Shown here piece after piece: positions 1 through 5,132 of a DNA stretch of 5,132 nt. The DNA lies in contig BEID01000149.1 in NCBI GenBank assembly GCA_002898975.1, forward strand, positions 1 through 5,132, read 5' to 3'. The notes below the pieces were generated by a model, which was not told where the DNA came from, did no database searches, and saw only the letters and a program-made list of their open reading frames with translations. How positions within the stretch are numbered: the stretch's first letter is position 1; every line of letters starts with the position of its first letter. A program made the position numbers and the translations under genes. Origin of the DNA: a bacterium HR27 (GTDB lineage: Bacteria; Chloroflexota; Chloroflexia; Thermomicrobiales; Thermomicrobiaceae).

Positions 1-820
1 CGCCGGGACGGATCCCTTCCCAGAAGTGCTCGAATGTGTTGACGTCCAGGAACAGCGCCAGCGCGGGCGCAGCAGTCCGCTCGAGCAGGCGCGTCTGGAG
101 CGCGCCGAGTCGCGCCGTCGCCCGCCAGTGGATCTGCCGCGGCGAGTCGCCCGGCTGGTAGGGACGGACACCCTGGATGCGGAGCGGATCGTCCAGGAGA
201 GGACGGAGCGGCGCCGCATCGCCGAGCGGGCGCTCGGCCGGAAGGCCGAAGGAGTCGACCGGCCGGATCTCCGGGTAGACGAGCAGCGTCGTGCCCGGTT
301 CCACATCGAGGCGGGCACGCGCCAGACCGAAGGGGTCGCCCGTGGTCAACTGCGCTGGGCCGAACCGAAAGACGCCGCGACGCACAGCCCGGCCGGTATA
401 GCGGCGGACGACCCGTTCCGCAGCGCCGACCGCCAGCAGCGTGCGCAGCACTTTGCGCTCCGGCTTGGGTGAGGGGCCGAGCGGGACACTGGGCAAGGCG
501 AGCGCAGCCGGCACTTCTTCGACGACCTCGACCCACGGGAGCGGCAAGGGCTTGGCGTTCTCGATCACGAGACTCAGCGTGACCGTCTCGCCGGGGAAGG
601 CACGCGGTGGGTCGACGGCCCGCTGGTAGCGGACACCAGCAAACCCGAACCGCCGCCACAGGAGCGCAAGCGCCAGCACGGTCGCGACCGAAAAGGCGAC
701 GAGCGCCAGGACAGGCCGGCCGAGTGCGACACCGAGGAGGCCGAGGAGGAGCGCGGCGACCAGCGCCCCGGGTAGGATTTCCTCGCGCTCGAGCGGGACG
801 ACCGCCGGTGCACGCTCCAT
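1..820 (-). CDS. DUF58 domain membrane protein (partial, C-terminus beyond left edge)
   Basis: This frame is open from an ATG at 818-820 to the window edge and gives 273 residues with no stop. Residues about 17-34 and 36-54 form two hydrophobic segments, probably a membrane hairpin, followed by WRRFGF. A β-rich region follows (residues 66-160), including RAFPGETVTLSLVIEN, a pattern seen in DUF58 proteins. The DUF58 signature is at residues 217-247: GVRPYQPGDSPRQIHW followed by RATARLGALQTRLLE. The next strand, LALFLDV (254-260), fits the start of the vWA-like fold proposed for this family. The ATG lies 2 nt after the MoxR stop, so translation is probably coupled; a weak AAGG lies about 10 nt upstream. 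DUF58 proteins are commonly encoded beside MoxR ATPases and are regarded as their membrane partners, but the biochemical role is unknown. The family call is confident; any client or substrate is unknown. Confidence 0.92.
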   Translation of the reverse strand, partial: MERAPAVVPLEREEILPGALVAALLLGLLGVALGRPVLALVAFSVATVLALALLWRRFGFAGVRYQRAVDPPRAFPGETVTLSLVIENAKPLPLPWVEVVEEVPAALALPSVPLGPSPKPERKVLRTLLAVGAAERVVRRYTGRAVRRGVFRFGPAQLTTGDPFGLARARLDVEPGTTLLVYPEIRPVDSFGLPAERPLGDAAPLRPLLDDPLRIQGVRPYQPGDSPRQIHWRATARLGALQTRLLERTAAPALALFLDVNTFEHFWEGIRPG

Positions 821-822
821 GG

Positions 823-1827
823 TCAGGAACCTTCGACGAGTTCCTCGACCGGAACCGGTACCTCCGCGAGCACAGCGCGGACGACGCTCTCGGCAGTCGT
901 GCCGTGCAGGGTAGCTCGTGGCGCGAGAGCGAGCCGGTGGGCGAGCACCGGGACAGCGACCGCCTGCACGTCGTCGGGGAGGACGAAACCACGACCGTCG
1001 AGGAGCGCCCGCGCCTGGGCAGCCCGGGCCAGTGCGAGCGTGGCACGCGGGCTGGCACCGAGCTCGACCTCTTCCCGCTCGCGCGTGCGTCGCACCAGCG
1101 CGACGAGATAGTCGAGTGTCGCCTGGCCCAGGAAGACGCGTCGCGTCTCGGCGATCGCCGCGCTCAGTTCGGTCGGGCTGGTGACCGGCTCCAGCTCGAC
1201 CAGCGGATCACCGGCCAGGAAGCGGCGGACGACGGCAGCCTCGTCGGCCGGTGCGGGATAACCGATGCTCAGGCGCATGGCGAACCGGTCGAGCTGTGCT
1301 TCGGGCAACGGGAACGTCCCCTCGAGTTCGATCGGATTCTGGGTCGCGACGACCAGGAACGGATCAGGCAGCCGGTACGTCTCGCGCTCGACCGTGACCT
1401 GGCGTTCTTACATCGCTTCCAGCAGGGCCGACTGGGTGCGCGGAGTCCCGCGGTTGATCTCGTCGGCGAGCACGACGTTGGCGAAGACCGGCCCGGGATG
1501 GAAGACGAAGGCGCCGCGACCCGGCTCGTAGACGAGCGAGCCGGTGACATCGGCTGGCAAGAGGTCGGGCGTGAACTGGATGCGCCGGAAGACACCGCCG
1601 ATCGCCTGACAGAAGGAGCGGGCGAGCCGCGTCTTGCCGATACCGGGAACGTCCTCGACGAGCACGTGGCCGCCGGAGAGGACGGCAACGAGCAAGAGCT
1701 CGACGACGTCGCGTTTGCCGACGATCACTCGCTCGACAGCATCGCGGATGCGGTGCAGGAGCGCCTGCACGGCCTGCACGCGCTCGGGCGGGAGCGGTTC
1801 AGCTGGGGGACGAACGGGCACGGGCAC
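823..1827 (-). pseudogene. MoxR-family AAA+ ATPase, interrupted by one in-frame TAA
   Basis: Read through, this is a 334-codon frame of normal MoxR length. The chosen GTG start (1825-1827) has a good ribosome binding site, GAGAGGAG at 1835-1842, and overlaps the end of the HEAT gene by 29 nt. Visible motifs are IVGK (35-38), Walker A EDVPGIGKT (58-66), Walker B VVLADEIN (118-125), the family block NRGTPRTQSALLEAM (125-139), sensor 1 VATQNP (160-165), LPEAQLDRF (174-182), and a C-terminal lid with ELGASPRATLALARAAQ. Codon 140 is TAA (1408-1410). Family members usually have Glu at this point (LLEAMEERQV), so one G-to-T change of GAA would explain it. The frame is perfect on both sides, which means the lesion is very recent, or a sequencing or assembly error. 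If real, the 139-residue product keeps both Walker motifs but loses sensor 1, the arginine-finger region and the lid, and is unlikely to work as an ATPase. MoxR proteins are AAA+ chaperone-like ATPases that usually pair with DUF58 or vWA proteins; the next gene encodes a DUF58 protein. Confidence 0.9.
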
Positions 1828-2227
1828 CCGGAGTCTCCTCTCGCAAGAGCCGAGCAGCTTCGGAACGGACACCAGCGGACGAGTCGGTCGCCAGGACGTC
1901 TTCGAGAACGGGACGGGCACGCTCCTGGTCGATCGCCCAGAGCGCTGCCAGGGCAACGCGGCGCACCGGCACAGCTCCCTGACGCGCGACACGGGCAAGC
2001 GTCGCGAAAGCGCGGGGATCACCGATCCGACCGAGGGCGGTCACGATCGCTGCCTGGACGTCGATGTCACACGACCGCGCTTCGAGCGCGGCGAGCAACG
2101 CTGGCACTGCCGCACGCACGCGCCGTTGCCCGAGGATCCAGGCACAGGTCTGGGCGATATCTGGCCGTGGATGTCGAAGTCCCTCCATGAGGGCCCTCTC
2201 GTAGCGGTCGTCCGGTCGGTCGTCCAT
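1799..2227 (-). CDS. small HEAT-repeat protein
   Basis: This encodes 142 residues made almost entirely of α-helical HEAT/PBS-lyase-type repeats. They lie at roughly residues 10-49, 53-83 (DVQAAIVTALGRIGDPRAFATLARVA), 84-115 (VRRVALAALWAIDQERARPVLEDVL) and a partial repeat at 116-131 (VRSEAARLL). The tail is short and Arg/Ser-rich. There is no signal peptide, membrane segment or catalytic motif, so a cytoplasmic protein-protein scaffold is the likely role. The ATG at 2225-2227 was chosen because GGAAGGG (2234-2240) lies 7 nt before it. An in-frame ATG five codons upstream (2240-2242) has only a weak adjacent AGG. The gene begins 16 nt after the DUF6062-like stop and its end overlaps the MoxR start, so it belongs to the same operon. 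It may be an adaptor for the MoxR/DUF58 module, which is inference from position only. Confidence 0.87.
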   Translation of the reverse strand: MDDRPDDRYERALMEGLRHPRPDIAQTCAWILGQRRVRAAVPALLAALEARSCDIDVQAAIVTALGRIGDPRAFATLARVARQGAVPVRRVALAALWAIDQERARPVLEDVLATDSSAGVRSEAARLLREETPGARARSSPS

Positions 2228-2243
2228 CGCTGACCCTTCCATC

Positions 2244-3233
2244 CTACACGGTCGGAGGTGCTCGGCGCTCGTGCGCCCCGGCTGCCGGTACGGTGCCGAC
2301 CAGGCGGGCGATCGCACGCAGCCAGCTCGTCCGTTGGGCAGGTGTCAACGCGCCGCGGAACCGGTAGTCATGTGCCGCGATGAACGCAGCCAGGTCGTCG
2401 AGGAGCTGACGGAGGTCACTCCGCCAGCGCTCACCCGGAACGGTCTGGCAGGCATGACCGAGACACTGCTCCGCTGGAGCAGGCTGGGCGACAACGCGCT
2501 CGGCGGTACCGAGCCACTGCCAGAGTCGCCCGTCACCTGACGGTGCAGCTGAACAATCAGGGCAGTGCTCCGGGGGCTGGGAGAATACGGGCAACGCCCA
2601 GGGTCGCCGACCGAACGCGTGTGCCAGCTGGTCGTCCGGTGCCCACGTGGCGCACGCCGCCGTACAACGCGCCTCCCAGGTTCTGCGGAGGGCCGCGGGG
2701 AGCAATGGGAACAGTGCAGCGGCATGCGGTCGGCAGGGGAGGCCAGGTTGTGTGCGGAGCAAGAGGGGGTCGTGCCGGAGGAGCTCGGCCGCGCCCTGGA
2801 GGAGCGTCTGCTCGGCCTCAGCGAGCCACTGGCAGACCGGACAGGGGGCACGCGGGCGCAGCCAGTCGTCGAGCGCTGCCTGATCGGGGCAGGTGCGGTA
2901 CGCGTCGCGCAGGAGCCGCTCGAGCAGGAGGGCGACCCCGAGGTGACTGTGGACCGCAGCACCGGCTGGAACGAGCGCCCAGGCGTGCTCCCAGCAGAAG
3001 CCACGCGAGGCAACCAGACGCGCAGCTGTGGCCGGGTCGTTGACCTGCTCCCAGAGCAACGCAGGGAGCAGTCGTCGCTCCTTCTCCTCGAGCAGGCGAC
3101 AGAGAGGACAACCAGGGAGCGCGAACGCCTCGCGCAGCCGCGCCGCGAGCCAGCGATCGAGCGCAGGACGCGGTGCCTGCCTGGCGAGACGGCGGAAGAG
3201 TTCCAAGGCTCGCTGCTGGACTCCCTCGACCAT
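2244..3233 (-). CDS. DUF6062-like protein with three CxxC...CxxH modules
   Basis: This encodes 329 residues and is the first gene after the fluoride riboswitch. Cysteine and histidine pairs occur in three similar modules: C42-x2-C45 with C80-x2-H83, C131-x2-C134 with C167-x2-H170, and C224-x2-C227 with C257-x2-H260. The spacing between pairs shrinks from 34 to 32 to 29 residues. Phrases such as GCPLCRLLEEKERR, VNDP and SRGFCWEHAW resemble the DUF6062 family as I remember it. The C-terminal AAHDYRFRGALTPAQRTSWLRAI also fits. Each module could bind one Zn(II) through three Cys and one His; the regular pattern is seen, the metal binding is inferred. There is no signal peptide or membrane segment, so it is probably cytoplasmic. 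The ATG at 3231-3233 follows GGGGA at 3239-3243. The function is unknown; redox sensing, metal binding or a scaffold role are all possible. Confidence 0.85.
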   Translation of the reverse strand: MVEGVQQRALELFRRLARQAPRPALDRWLAARLREAFALPGCPLCRLLEEKERRLLPALLWEQVNDPATAARLVASRGFCWEHAWALVPAGAAVHSHLGVALLLERLLRDAYRTCPDQAALDDWLRPRAPCPVCQWLAEAEQTLLQGAAELLRHDPLLLRTQPGLPCRPHAAALFPLLPAALRRTWEARCTAACATWAPDDQLAHAFGRRPWALPVFSQPPEHCPDCSAAPSGDGRLWQWLGTAERVVAQPAPAEQCLGHACQTVPGERWRSDLRQLLDDLAAFIAAHDYRFRGALTPAQRTSWLRAIARLVGTVPAAGAHERRAPPTV

Positions 3234-3278
3234 CGTGTTCCCCAGAAGAGCGAAAGCCTCTGCCGACCGAGCGCGATC
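3234..3278 (-). promoter_or_regulatory. expression platform and ribosome binding site of the DUF6062-like gene
   Basis: This 3' part of the leader lies between the aptamer and the ATG. It contains the 3' arm of the terminator hairpin, a pyrimidine-rich run (TTCGCTCTTCT), and the GGGGA ribosome binding site at 3239-3243. The binding site lies just outside the terminator stem, so control by transcription termination seems more likely than direct masking of the ribosome binding site. Confidence 0.55.
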
Positions 3279-3288
3279 GACAGAGGCT
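3245..3288 (-). terminator. riboswitch-controlled terminator hairpin
   Basis: On the minus strand AGCCTCTGTCGA (3288-3277) pairs with TCGGCAGAGGCT (3266-3255), giving a 12-bp stem with one G·U pair and a 10-nt loop (3267-3276). A pyrimidine-rich run with several Ts follows (TTCGCTCTTCT, 3254-3244). The first arm is the same AGCCTC that forms the aptamer pseudoknot, so the two folds exclude each other. Bound fluoride would be expected to favour the pseudoknot and allow read-through. The T-tract is interrupted, so termination strength is uncertain. Confidence 0.75.
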
Positions 3289-3344
3289 ATCAGCCGAAGA
3301 CCGGCAGTTCGGTGGCACGCGCCACCGGGTGAGCCTCATCACCC
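3279..3344 (-). ncRNA. fluoride riboswitch aptamer (crcB motif)
   Basis: Read on the minus strand, the element starts GGGTGATGAGGCTCACCC (3344-3327). A 16-nt hairpin follows (3326-3311), then GAACTGCC (3310-3303), a short loop, and GGCTGATAGCCTCTG (3295-3281). From memory, the Thermotoga petrophila fluoride aptamer runs GGGCGAUGAGGCCCGCCC, AAACUGCC, then GGCUGAUGGCCUCU. The match is close and in the same order. Stem 1 pairs GGGT with ACCC, stem 2 pairs GCCG with CGGC, and the long-range pseudoknot pairs GAGGCT (3337-3332) with AGCCTC (3288-3283). Two positions differ from Thermotoga in a compensatory way: a stem 1 G-C becomes T-A, and the pseudoknot C-G becomes T-A. The family binds fluoride through Mg2+ and usually turns genes on. 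I could not run Rfam, so the call rests on recall and visible pairing. Confidence 0.9.
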
Positions 3345-3354
3345 TCGTGCGTTC

Positions 3355-3363
3355 AGTATAGCA
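3355..3363 (-). promoter_or_regulatory. extended -10 promoter of the riboswitch operon
   Basis: Read on the minus strand, TGCTATACT combines an extended -10 TGn with TATACT, a 5/6 match to TATAAT. There is no convincing -35 at 15-18 nt spacing, which fits an extended -10 promoter. Transcription would begin near 3348, about four bases before the first aptamer stem. Confidence 0.65.
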
Positions 3364-3376
3364 CCGGCCCGTCCCG

Positions 3377-3395
3377 CACGCTGCGACGCAGCGCG
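3377..3395 (-). terminator. GC-rich hairpin after the amidohydrolase gene, possible terminator
   Basis: On the minus strand CGCGCTGC and GCAGCGTG form an 8-bp stem with one G·U pair and a 3-nt loop, 35 nt after the amidohydrolase stop. No T-tract follows, so it is not a standard intrinsic terminator. It overlaps the place where a -35 element of the riboswitch promoter would lie. It may only reduce read-through or stabilise the mRNA end. Confidence 0.3.
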
Positions 3396-3430
3396 TTCTG
3401 CGCCCTGGGTGGGTGACCCCGTGCCGAGGA

Positions 3431-4318
3431 TCAACGCGCCTCGCTGGCAGCTGGACTCTCCTCGACGAGGTGCGTCAGCCCGAGGAAACGGGCCGCATTG
3501 TCGCGCAGGATCTTCGGCCGCACCGTGTCCTTGATCGGCAACTCGGCGAACTCGCGGAGCCAGCGGTGCGGGGAGAGCATCGGGAAGTCGGAGCCGAAGA
3601 ACACCTTGTCCTGGACGAGCGAGTTCGCGTACCGGATGACACTCTCCGGGATGTACTTGGGGGCCCAGCCGGAGAGATCCATGTAGACGTTCGGCTTGTG
3701 GCGCAGGATAGCCAGCTGCTCCTCGTGCCAGGGCCAGGCCGGGTGAGCCATGATGATCCGCAGCTCCGGGAAACGCGCGGCGATATCGTCGATGTAGGGG
3801 ATGGGGCGACCGTACTCGAGCCGGATACCGGCACCGCCGGGCTGGCCGGCGCCGGCCATCGTCGTCCCGCTGTGGAAGAGCACGGCCAGGCCGAGCCGCG
3901 CGCAAGTCTCCCAGAGCGGGAAGAAGCGGGGGTCATTCGGCGCGAAGTCCTGGACAGCGGGGTGGAACTTGATGCCCTTGAGCCCGAGATCGGCGCACCG
4001 CTCGACCTCGCGGATGGCGGCCTTCCCTTTCCAGGGGTCGACCGAGCCGAAACCGATGAAGACGTCAGGGTGCTTGGCGACCCACTGCGCGACCTCTTCG
4101 TTGGACGCCTTGAGGCCGGTACGCGTCTCGTCGTCGATATCGAAGATGACGGCCATGCCGTTGAGTTCGCGGTACATATCGGCCATGGCATCGGGATGGT
4201 CGCTGAAGCCCTCGGCCGTGATCGGCACGTAGCGGTCACGCTCCCACACTTTGGCGTGGTCGCCGGTCCGCACGTGGACATGGATATCGATGATCTCGAT
4301 CCGTCGTGGACTCGTCAC
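3431..4318 (-). CDS. metal-dependent amidohydrolase (amidohydrolase 2 / ACMSD-like family)
   Basis: This encodes 295 residues, a complete TIM-barrel amidohydrolase of the Amidohydro_2 type. Family members include aminocarboxymuconate semialdehyde decarboxylase, resorcylate decarboxylase and related hydrolases or hydratases. Visible metal and catalytic positions are DIHVH (H13 and H15), GIKFHP (K117, H119), LFHSG (H149), MAHPAWPW (H192) and FGSDFP (D244). The order matches the family, and the length is close to its usual 280-330. No signal peptide is seen, so it is cytoplasmic. The GTG start at 4316-4318 has a strong AGGAGGT (4326-4332) about 7 nt upstream. The substrate cannot be named; decarboxylation or hydrolysis of a small carboxylated or aromatic compound is typical. 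It stands alone, about 200 nt before the riboswitch operon and divergent from an acyl-CoA synthetase. Confidence 0.92.
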   Translation of the reverse strand: MTSPRRIEIIDIHVHVRTGDHAKVWERDRYVPITAEGFSDHPDAMADMYRELNGMAVIFDIDDETRTGLKASNEEVAQWVAKHPDVFIGFGSVDPWKGKAAIREVERCADLGLKGIKFHPAVQDFAPNDPRFFPLWETCARLGLAVLFHSGTTMAGAGQPGGAGIRLEYGRPIPYIDDIAARFPELRIIMAHPAWPWHEEQLAILRHKPNVYMDLSGWAPKYIPESVIRYANSLVQDKVFFGSDFPMLSPHRWLREFAELPIKDTVRPKILRDNAARFLGLTHLVEESPAASEAR

Positions 4319-4568
4319 TGTTTCGACCTCCTCGGATCGTCCCTCTGCTCCGTATCGAATCGCTCACCTTGCCTGCGCGAACAGGTCACTGGCGACAGTG
4401 CTCGCGCGCACCGTGGAACGACCAGTACGACAGTGGCCAGGCTCCGCGGTTACAGGCCCCGAGACGACTGGAACCAGGCTATCAGGCGATCGCTGGACCA
4501 CAACCATCCTCGCGATCGAGAACAGGCAGCGGACAACCGGCACCACCGGGCACCCCTGCCGTGGCTTC

Positions 4569-4598
4569 ACTTTAGCACGAACCTAACCGGGCACTCAA
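4569..4598 (-). promoter_or_regulatory. candidate promoter of the amidohydrolase gene
   Basis: On the minus strand TTGAGT (4598-4593) and TAAAGT (4574-4569) are spaced by 18 nt; each matches four of six consensus bases. If used, it gives a leader of about 240 nt before the GTG start. The weak match and distance leave it uncertain. Confidence 0.35.
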
Positions 4599-4690
4599 CT
4601 ACGATCGGGAGGACGACCGAACGAGCAATAGGAGCGAGCGGTGCAAGACCAGACACTGGATTCGCGTTCGGCCATGAAGAACAGAACGGG

Positions 4691-4719
4691 TTGACGGCAC
4701 GAGAGGCCACAGCTATTTT
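4691..4719 (+). promoter_or_regulatory. candidate sigma-70-type promoter of the acyl-CoA synthetase gene
   Basis: TTGACG (4691-4696) and TATTTT (4714-4719) are separated by exactly 17 nt. They match five and four consensus bases. Transcription would begin near 4726, giving a 5' leader of about 125 nt. This is the best promoter-like match on the plus strand of the region, and it lies in a locally AT-rich patch. Confidence 0.6.
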
Positions 4720-4849
4720 ATGCATGAACAAACTATGCCCGATCCGACCATTCTCGATCGTTCCCTGTGCGGAGACGAGAGGTCCGGGTACACGCTACGA
4801 TCGATCGGTGAACGAAGCAGCGCCGAACGAGGCGGGAGGGACGCGCGGT

Positions 4850-5132
4850 ATGAACCTCGATACACTGACCATTCGGCACGTACTTCTCCGGACACAATGC
4901 TACTTCCCGCGATCGGAGATCGTCGAGCGGGTCGACGAAGGACAGGTCCGCCGCTTCCGGTACGCGCAGCTCGCCGAGGAGGCGTTGCGCCTGGCAAACG
5001 CGCTCAAGCAGCTCGGCGTCAGCGAGGGTGACCGGGTGGCGACCCTCCTCTGGAACACCTGGCCGCATCTCGTCGCGTATCTCGCGATCCCCAATATCGG
5101 TGCAGTGATCCACACGCTCAATTTGCGCCTCC
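4850..5132 (+). CDS. fatty-acyl-CoA synthetase, AMP-binding family (partial, N-terminus)
   Basis: The first 94 residues of an acyl-activating enzyme are present and run off the right edge. The pattern RFRYAQLAEEALRLANALKQLGVSEGDRVATLLWNT, then HLVAYLAIPNIGAVIHTLNLRL, is the N-terminal region of medium/long-chain acyl-CoA synthetases. These activate fatty acids with ATP and CoA through an acyl-AMP intermediate. Full-length members have about 540 residues, so the ATP-binding P-loop and AMP-binding motifs lie outside the window. The ATG at 4850 follows GGGAGGG (4834-4840) by 9 nt. An in-frame GTG 14 codons upstream (4808) has no ribosome binding site and would add an unconserved-looking extension, so ATG is preferred. 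Chain-length preference cannot be read from this fragment. Confidence 0.9.
   Translation, partial: MNLDTLTIRHVLLRTQCYFPRSEIVERVDEGQVRRFRYAQLAEEALRLANALKQLGVSEGDRVATLLWNTWPHLVAYLAIPNIGAVIHTLNLRL

Larger units (their letters stand above)
4319..4849. other. 531-nt divergent intergenic region
   Basis: This region separates the divergent amidohydrolase and acyl-CoA synthetase genes. No coding region is convincing: the short open frames (68-111 residues) lack family features or a good ribosome binding site. It contains one candidate promoter on each strand, a small hairpin on the minus strand (CACTG, TCGC loop, CAGTG, about 4393-4406) and a 7-bp direct repeat CCAGGCT (4437-4443 and 4474-4480). I saw no tRNA, known riboswitch, CRISPR or mobile element. 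Confidence 0.6.

Noticed and set aside
1408..2022. MoxR start at an upstream ATG near 2022
   Set aside because: The extra 65 residues run through the HEAT gene in another frame and lack MoxR features; the GTG at 1825-1827 has a strong ribosome binding site and gives the usual family length.
607..2190. 527-codon open frame on the plus strand
   Set aside because: It is antisense to DUF58, MoxR and HEAT genes, has low-complexity Arg/Gly-rich composition and no recognisable motif. Long antisense frames are common in GC-rich DNA.
2818..3342. 174-codon minus-strand frame starting inside the riboswitch
   Set aside because: Its first codons lie in the aptamer stem and it overlaps the DUF6062-like gene in another frame; composition is Arg/Ser/Ala-rich and motif-free.
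4440..4460. T-box-like AACCGCGG string on the minus strand upstream of the amidohydrolase gene
   Set aside because: The UGGN that pairs with the tRNA end reads TGTA here, no specifier stem is visible, and the gene is not an amino-acid-related one.
4733..5113. 126-codon minus-strand frame over the acyl-CoA synthetase start
   Set aside because: It is antisense to a clearly conserved coding region and shows no family features.

Overview
The window is GC-rich, and its proteins fit a thermophilic Chloroflexota bacterium of the Thermomicrobium/Sphaerobacter type. That guess rests on GC content, GTG starts and the presence of a DUF6062-like protein; no marker gene is present to confirm it.

Layout. 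Positions 1-3233 hold four co-directional minus-strand genes. In transcription order they are a DUF6062-like protein with three CxxC/CxxH modules (2244-3233), a small HEAT-repeat protein (1799-2227), a MoxR-family AAA+ ATPase (823-1827) and a DUF58 membrane protein that runs off the left edge (1-820). Gaps of 16 and 2 nt and an overlap of 29 nt indicate one operon. The MoxR frame carries an in-frame TAA at 1408-1410, in an otherwise intact and conserved stretch. Upstream of the operon, 3234-3360 contains an extended -10 promoter, a fluoride-riboswitch (crcB motif) aptamer, and a hairpin that shares sequence with the aptamer and looks like its transcription terminator. A metal-dependent amidohydrolase, also on the minus strand, lies at 3431-4318. 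Positions 4319-4849 are a divergent intergenic region with one candidate promoter for each flanking gene. The start of a plus-strand fatty-acyl-CoA synthetase (4850 to the right edge) closes the window.

How the parts work together. The main point of interest is that a recognisable fluoride riboswitch sits directly before an operon whose visible genes are not fluoride exporters. They are a putative Cys/His zinc-binding protein, a HEAT-repeat protein and a MoxR/DUF58 pair. MoxR and DUF58 proteins are commonly encoded together and are thought to act as an AAA+ remodelling system at the membrane. The sequence therefore suggests, without proving, that this module is made when intracellular fluoride rises. 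The amidohydrolase and acyl-CoA synthetase appear to be separate, divergently transcribed metabolic genes.
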